Origin: Diphasiastrum complanatum
Lineage: Eukaryota; Streptophyta; Lycopodiopsida; Lycopodiales; Lycopodiaceae
NCBI GenBank assembly: GCA_029204225.1
Contig: CM055102.1
Coordinates: 9,867,456-9,931,455 of the forward strand
DNA length: 64,000 bases
Direction of reading: 5' to 3'
The notes beneath the pieces are model-generated. The model was not told where the DNA came from. It saw only the letters and a program-made list of their open reading frames with translations, and did no database searches. Shown piece by piece: positions 60,001-64,000 of this stretch. A program made the position numbers and the translations under genes. The first letter of the stretch is position 1. Each line of letters opens with the position of its first letter.

Positions 60001-61846
60001 TGCTAGGTGGTAAACCATGTGGCAAATCTTCAGGAAAAACATCTTTAAATTTAGACAATAAAGTTTCTAATTTACTGATTTTCTGCTGAATAGAACTGGA
60101 AATAGAAACTTCAGGAATAAACTGAAAGTCACATAAGAATACCTGATGGTCTTCGTCTCCGATTAGCTGACAGAGCTCTGAACTGCAGACCATAGGGCTG
60201 TTGGGAACATCATGCTCCCCATGCAACTGGATCTCTCGGCCTTTATACTGAAAGCTGAGGGTGTTCTCCTGATAGTTTCTGTGGAGGGAAGGTCCTAAAC
60301 TGTAGAGCCAATCTCTCCCGAGAACAATGTCTGTTCGATCCAGGTGCATTATCTGAAAGTTTATTTGATCTTGGTACCCCTGAATACCAAGATTTAACTT
60401 ACTTACCATAGTTTCCCATATTTTTTTATCTTCACCCTTAGCTAATGAAACTATGTACCTATGCTGACTAGGTACTTCTGGTAGTTTAAGCTTTTTAACC
60501 AGGGTGTGGTTGATGAAATTATGGGTTGCCCCATCATCAACCATGACTCTTACTGACTGGTTACCAACTTTCCCATGCATACGTACTAGGTCATGCGGCC
60601 CAAAGCTGAAGGGTCTCGCTAGCATTGCAGAGGTCAGCTGGCAACAGTGTTCATGATCTTCATGATACACTTTGATCTCGGAAGCTGCCGAGTCACTGGG
60701 GAAACATACAGTCTGAACAAGATGAACTTGTTTTTTATCTTTCTTATCTTTTTTAGTGAAAGGCCCCTTGGGACACTGTCTGACTGTGTGTCCCTTGCCC
60801 ATACACACAAAGCACAAACGTTCTTGTTTGGCTTTCTCAAAATCATCTGGTTTTAAGGGCTGTATGAGTGAAGGGCGTTTCTGAGGAGCTTCACCTTTAA
60901 ATTTATCTTCTTTCTTTCTTTTTAAAAATTTCTTTTTAAATTGAAAGTCTTTCTGAGGAAGCTGCTCAGAAAGTGGTTGTTGTCTCGCTCTCTTCCTACC
61001 CACTGAATCATCATAGATTTGAGCATATCTGAGAGCTTGCTCAAGGGTAGTAGGCGAGTTTCTCTGGACCTCTACTTTATATTCATCTTTGAGGCCACGG
61101 ACAAATCCCCTGATTTTTTGATAGTCATCCATATTTTTAATCTTTAAAATTGCTTCTCGATACTGCGAGATATATTGGATGAGGGATTTATCCATTACTG
61201 TTCTTTCCCAGGCTTCCCAGGCTCTATCCAGTTCATTTTCTGGTAGAAATTCTCTTAGGAAAGCTTCTTCAAAAGCTTTCCATGACCGGGGAGTCTGCCC
61301 AGTCTCCTGGAGATTTAACCACCACTTATAGGCCATAGGCCCTAAAGAAAGACTGGCCTCAATTGCTTGCAAATGGTCAGGGGTCTGTTTAAGAGCATGA
61401 ATGTTCTTCCATTTGCTGAGGAAGGTTTGTAGAATATCTGCATTTCTATCCTTCTCTTCCCCATTAAAAGTAGGAGGCTTTAAATCTTTAAAAACACTGG
61501 GGTGAGACCGTAAAGTCTCACCCGAAACTGATGGAAGTGGAGAAGGGGATAACTGATAAGTGGAGGGAAGGCTTCCTTTCGCGGAGCTCAAAATCAAGTT
61601 TTTGAGTTCAGCGAACGAGTCGTCCACACTGGACTTGAAATTGGCTAATGTCAGCTTCAGTTCATCCACTTCTGTTACCAATTGGAGGAACTGCTCCTTG
61701 GTAACCAGTTCGTCGAGTTCTTCGGCGAACTGTTCCTGTTCTTCTACTTCCATGGGTTCCTTCCCTTTTCTGTAAGCCAAGGCTTCTGTTTCAAGTTCGT
61801 CGAAGCCTCTCTCCTGGGGTTGATCAGGTCCCTGAGGAGTGGTCAT
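57059..61846 (-). CDS. Gypsy chromovirus gag-pol polyprotein, 1595 aa
   Basis: A single uninterrupted frame. Gag: residues about 1-360, with a coiled-coil-like acidic start, the retrotransposon gag domain ([20 protein letters not shown] around 190-215) and a CCHC zinc knuckle, [14 protein letters not shown], at about 340. Protease at about 435: [12 protein letters not shown]. The usual Asp-Ser/Thr-Gly triad is Asp-Asp-Gly here. RT about 650-830: [30 protein letters not shown] and the catalytic FLDDILVYS at about 780. RNase H about 920-1040: [16 protein letters not shown] and [10 protein letters not shown]. Integrase about 1175-1380: [20 protein letters not shown] and CQKCQ zinc finger, then core Asp in [10 protein letters not shown] and SDRDSKFTG, and Glu in [13 protein letters not shown]. 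Chromodomain about 1540-1590: [16 protein letters not shown]. Length and order are as expected for a plant chromovirus. Confidence 0.97.
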   Translation of the reverse strand: MTTPQGPDQPQERGFDELETEALAYRKGKEPMEVEEQEQFAEELDELVTKEQFLQLVTEVDELKLTLANFKSSVDDSFAELKNLILSSAKGSLPSTYQLSPSPLPSVSGETLRSHPSVFKDLKPPTFNGEEKDRNADILQTFLSKWKNIHALKQTPDHLQAIEASLSLGPMAYKWWLNLQETGQTPRSWKAFEEAFLREFLPENELDRAWEAWERTVMDKSLIQYISQYREAILKIKNMDDYQKIRGFVRGLKDEYKVEVQRNSPTTLEQALRYAQIYDDSVGRKRARQQPLSEQLPQKDFQFKKKFLKRKKEDKFKGEAPQKRPSLIQPLKPDDFEKAKQERLCFVCMGKGHTVRQCPKGPFTKKDKKDKKQVHLVQTVCFPSDSAASEIKVYHEDHEHCCQLTSAMLARPFSFGPHDLVRMHGKVGNQSVRVMVDDGATHNFINHTLVKKLKLPEVPSQHRYIVSLAKGEDKKIWETMVSKLNLGIQGYQDQINFQIMHLDRTDIVLGRDWLYSLGPSLHRNYQENTLSFQYKGREIQLHGEHDVPNSPMVCSSELCQLIGDEDHQVFLCDFQFIPEVSISSSIQQKISKLETLLSKFKDVFPEDLPHGLPPSREVDHVINLVPGTTPVSKPPYRVSRTEDEEITRQLTDYLGKGQIQTSSSPWASPVLLVKKKEGSMRLCVDYRALNKVTIKNKYPMPRADELFDQLDGAKFFSKIDLRSGYHQVRIKSEDVSKTAFRTRHGHYEFKVMPFGLTNAPATFMTLMNSVLRPYLGKFVVVFLDDILVYSKTRKEHLKHLRKVFRLLRKHKLYAKQSKCEFFVEEVAYLGHIISSDGIKMDPNKVKAILSWLRPQNILELQIFLGLAGYYRRFVKEYAQIAVPMTNLLKGKGKEFIWESAQQESFDALKTALATAPVLKVVDPNQSFVVETDASDFAVGAVLTQGGRPVAFESKKLEPAQTRYSAYEKELFSIVHALKTWRHYLYGANFEVLTDHESLRYLCNQPELRGRKARWAELMQEFDMSIRYRRGKFNTVADALSRMPMINELSFTQIRNELLESLRGKCQHDAFFSIIWNAVQNRQLQTPKPVPGAGASSSKNTAASVEDDDESEYTSSDDVEDSEPVLPKQTPVVEGQLTQGFKWKQYSIQDEYLLYRDRVCVPNSEDYRQQVLYEFYDNPSAGHPGIQKTYELLRRQFFWPSMKKDVRQYVTSCQKCQVNKAERLKAGGLLHPLEIPAGKWESISMDFIVGLPKTQKGNDAIWVTVDRLTKMAHFIPTKTTVRAPELARLFVDGLFKLYGLPSDIVSDRDSKFTGNFWKVVFHHLLTKLNMSTTDHPQTDGQTERVNQVLEGMLRAYVSKRQTNWEEYLSILEFAYNSTKHSATGYSPFMLMYGFQPRSPTAVGFKQEKVEAARNVLEDLNQMIEHAKRSIRQSQDRARHYADPHRRDVQFSTGEKVYLRVLVDSKTLKSGVCAKLSPRYCGPFTISRRLGEVTYELELPHNSKVFPVFHVSQLRKALTISDNLVGDSVLVLPLDPQQPPHEPEEILDSRETQTRHTLYREYLVKWNDQPVENATWERGSVLRKIFPDFVLEDQDGS

Positions 61847-62542
61847 CTTCGAAACTGAAAGAGAGCTACCTTAACTTCTGAAGGAAAAAAGTCTAAAAGA
61901 CTAATTTACAACTGTACAAGGGAAAGGAAAGATGACTTAGCTGTTTCTGAGGACTGTACTTCCAAAGAAAGAATGAAGAGGAACCCTTTCAGCTCTTTTC
62001 CCCAAAATTTCAGACCTGCTGTTCCGAAAAATGCCAGTTTGAAGCTTCAAAACGGTGCTAAATTTCCCGGTTTTTTGATGATAGTAGCTCGCTGGTCTGA
62101 TAGGAATCCTCTTGCTCCAAATCTCTGACGTTGGGGCCCAAAAACTTGTTGAAAAACCAGATTTTCAGAAGTACTGGCAGCGCTGGCCCTGCTCCTCTTT
62201 TTTGGCTTCAAACTCGCTGAGAACCAGTAACTTTTTCCCTGGAAATCGGATGTAGGTCTCTGACTGTACAGCGATGGAGGTGCTGGCTTCTTCCTACTCT
62301 AATTTCGCTGGGAAAACTATAGAGAATCCTCTCAACTCAGTGGGAAACAGCTGTTTTTTCAGCGAGTTACCTACACTTGGAATCTGACTCCTTGCTACTG
62401 TGATTTCTCAGTGGAAATCAGAAGTTTGAAGGCTGCTCCTACAGCGATCCTCCTCCTCTATTCCTCTCTGAGAATCAGAGAAACACTTCCTATCTTCTGA
62501 TAGCTTTCTCTACTACTGTCCTGAACTCCCTAGGATGGAGAT
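61847..62542 (-). other. Untranslated leader of the gypsy element
   Basis: About 700 bp between primer site and the gag ATG. No gene; short frames only. Confidence 0.8.
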
Positions 62543-62555
62543 GGCTCTGATACCA
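62543..62555 (-). other. Primer-binding site of the gypsy element
   Basis: TGGTATCAGAGCC on minus, one base from the LTR end (...TTACA, C, TGG). Complementary to the 3' end of initiator Met-tRNA. Confidence 0.95.
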
Positions 62556-62556
62556 G

Positions 62557-62914
62557 TGTAATAGTTCCTAACACCACAGTAGGGCAAACACTAACTGATC
62601 CACCCAACCTTGCCTACTCCCTGATATAGAGTAAGCCCCTCCTAGCCCAGTGTGAGGACTGGTAGCATGCTACTGCCAAGTGTCGGCCACGTGGCACTGA
62701 CGTGGCCGACTGCACGTCGGGACCCAACTGGGGGCCCTATCCTGCTGACAGGGTCCCTAGGCTGTGTTAGGCCCGCCATGGCTATGGACCGTGCTGGGGC
62801 ACACTACTCACACTGTCTTGCCCTGTTGGTCATGTACGCTGGACACGACCCTGACTGTGGTATCTGACCTATCTGTGTTCTCTAGGGTTCGGCACTGGTT
62901 ACGAGCTCGTAACA
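62557..62914 (-). repeat. 5' LTR of the gypsy chromovirus
   Basis: 358 bp, the same by eye as 56690-57047. The ACGT inverted repeat lies at 62682-62710 and the terminal palindrome at 62898-62913. Confidence 0.97.
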
Positions 62915-64000
62915 CTTTGCCCCTCAGACAATTCTACCTCACGCACCCCCATCTGCTCAGATTCCGGTGGATCCCGTCCCATCGCGTCCGACAGTTGCCA
63001 CTGCGGTTCCACCACCACCCACTGTTGCTCGCACTCCACCAGTCTACGACTTTCTCATGGACTCTCCGCCACCCGAGCAGGCCCAGGATGGTACTGGGCG
63101 GGCCTTCGAGGATGTGGAAGAGATCCCTTCTTCCTTCCCTTCCCATCCGGATGACCTCCTCAGCCAGCAGTTTTCGTACCCCATGCCAGCTGTTGCCCCT
63201 CCACCAGTGCACCCCACCTATGCTGTTGCACCCATCCCTGCCAGTGCATCCCACTCTCCCCATTCCACGTCTACAGCCGATGCATCCACCAGCGCCCAGC
63301 TTGTCGCGTCATCGTCCATTCCCGTCACGGTTGGTGCACCGTGCTGGAGGTCCACCACCCGTCGCCCACCAGGGAGAGCCCTCCTGCAGCAGACCATTCG
63401 CGGCGTGCATCAGCCGCACATGGACAGAGAGGCCACACAGGCCGTGGCCAGTCTGGTTTACGAGCTGAACCTGCCCTTTGCCATCACCGACTCTGAGCCC
63501 TTCAGAAGGGCCTTCCGCCTTGCACAGTCTGTCAGCCCTAGCTGGAGAGTCCCTAGTTCAAAGGTTGTCCGCACACACATGCTAAGGGATAGGGTCGAGT
63601 CCTTGTCTAGAGAGATGGAGCCTCTGCGTCGGCACTGGGCCACTTACGGTTGTAGCATCATGTCCGATGGCTGGACTGATGTCAGGAGGAGGCCGATCCT
63701 CAACATACTGGTCTCCAACTGCATGGGCACACAGTTTTTGAGGGCAGTGGATTGCAGCAGGGGGGGGAGAGTCATATCTGCAGAGTTCATGTTTGATGTC
63801 ATCAGGTCTTCCATCCTAGCCATAGGCCCACAGCATGTCGTCACGGTGGTGACGGACAATGCCACGAACTGCATTCAGATGGGTGTACTGCTAGAGGCCG
63901 AGTTCCCTCATATTGTTCATACCCCCTGTGCAGCCCACGGCATAGACCTTTTGATGGGGGACATTGGAGCACTTCCCTGGGTTAGAGCCATCGTCCGGGA
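62915..64000 (+). CDS. hAT-type transposase, remainder after the gypsy insertion (DUF659; runs off the window)
   Basis: The hAT frame continues in phase from the duplicated CTTTG and stays open to 64000 with no stop. First comes a Pro/Ser-rich linker (APPSAQIPVDPVPS, PPVHPTYAVAPIPA), then a helical segment (EATQAVASLVYELNLPFAIT, PFRRAFRLAQSV). The DUF659 domain follows: HMLRDRVESLSREMEPLRRH, the Asp-containing SIMSDGWTDVRRRPILNI at about 63655, VTDNATNC at about 63850 and CAAHGIDLLMGDIG at about 63930. SDGWTD and TDNAxN hold acidic residues of the RNase H-like hAT catalytic core. The hAT dimerisation domain would lie beyond the edge. No decay is seen apart from the insertion. Confidence 0.9.

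Larger units (their letters stand above)
56690..62914 (-). mobile_element. Intact Ty3/gypsy chromovirus, 6225 bp, inserted in the hAT gene
   Basis: Complete structure on minus: 5' LTR 62557-62914, primer-binding site 62543-62555, leader, one gag-pol ORF (61846-57059), polypurine tract 57048-57060, 3' LTR 56690-57047. Both LTRs are 358 bp, start TGT and end ACA, and I found no difference by eye. A 5-bp target duplication CTTTG flanks it (56685-56689 and 62915-62919). The C-terminal chromodomain places it in the chromoviruses. Its small size and short LTRs suggest a Reina-like lineage (inference). LTR identity means a very recent insertion, and the element may still be active. Confidence 0.96.

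Noticed and set aside
62764-63468. 234-codon plus-strand frame across the LTR end and the hAT region
   Set aside because: It is an out-of-frame shadow of the hAT gene. The frame with DUF659 motifs is the other one, continuous from 62915 to 64000.

Overview
This is nuclear DNA of a land plant, AT-rich and dominated by decayed and nested transposable elements. The evidence is copia and gypsy LTR retrotransposons primed by initiator Met-tRNA, a chromodomain gypsy, CACTA (TNP2) and hAT (BED plus DUF659) transposases, and long GA/CT microsatellites. No bacterial or organellar gene organisation was seen. DUF7869-like transposase copies and a probable Helentron remnant would suit a large-genome lineage such as a fern, lycophyte or gymnosperm, but that is inference and an angiosperm is not excluded.

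Layout. 1-6.3 kb: a copia 3' end with its LTR, an unknown 239-codon ORF, a copia pre-integrase scrap and a CACTA TNP2 fragment. 7.1-13.4 kb: the most unusual block. A decayed minus-strand multi-exon gene and a plus-strand DUF7869-like transposase diverge from a region full of a 17-bp palindrome (consensus CCTATGCTNAGCATAGG) and a 107-bp inverted repeat. 13.6-18.5 kb: a gag-like remnant, a gypsy pol remnant and a copia integrase/RT remnant, all minus. 18.5-24.8 kb: almost nothing recognisable. 24.8-31.7 kb: nested copia elements in both orientations. 32.1-33.1 kb: a second CACTA fragment. 33.6-35.4 kb: a second DUF7869-like copy on minus, cut by a copia LTR. 35.4-42.8 kb: more copia fragments and LTRs. 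43.0-44.3 kb: a helicase-plus-endonuclease (Helentron-like) remnant. 47.0-49.4 kb: a non-autonomous LTR element. 49.4-54.3 kb: several exon-like segments with canonical splice sites on minus, possibly a broken host gene, interspersed with small palindromic insertions. 55.9-64.0 kb: a hAT/DUF659 gene interrupted by an intact gypsy.

The best supported structure is the gypsy chromovirus at 56690-62914. It has two 358-bp LTRs that look identical by eye, a CTTTG target-site duplication, PBS, polypurine tract and one 1595-codon gag-pol ORF ending in a chromodomain. It lies in a hAT reading frame that is otherwise open from 56299 to the window edge and is in phase across the duplicated target site, so the insertion is recent. 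Most other elements carry stops, frameshifts or deletions. All identities rest on reading translated motifs; no database search was run.
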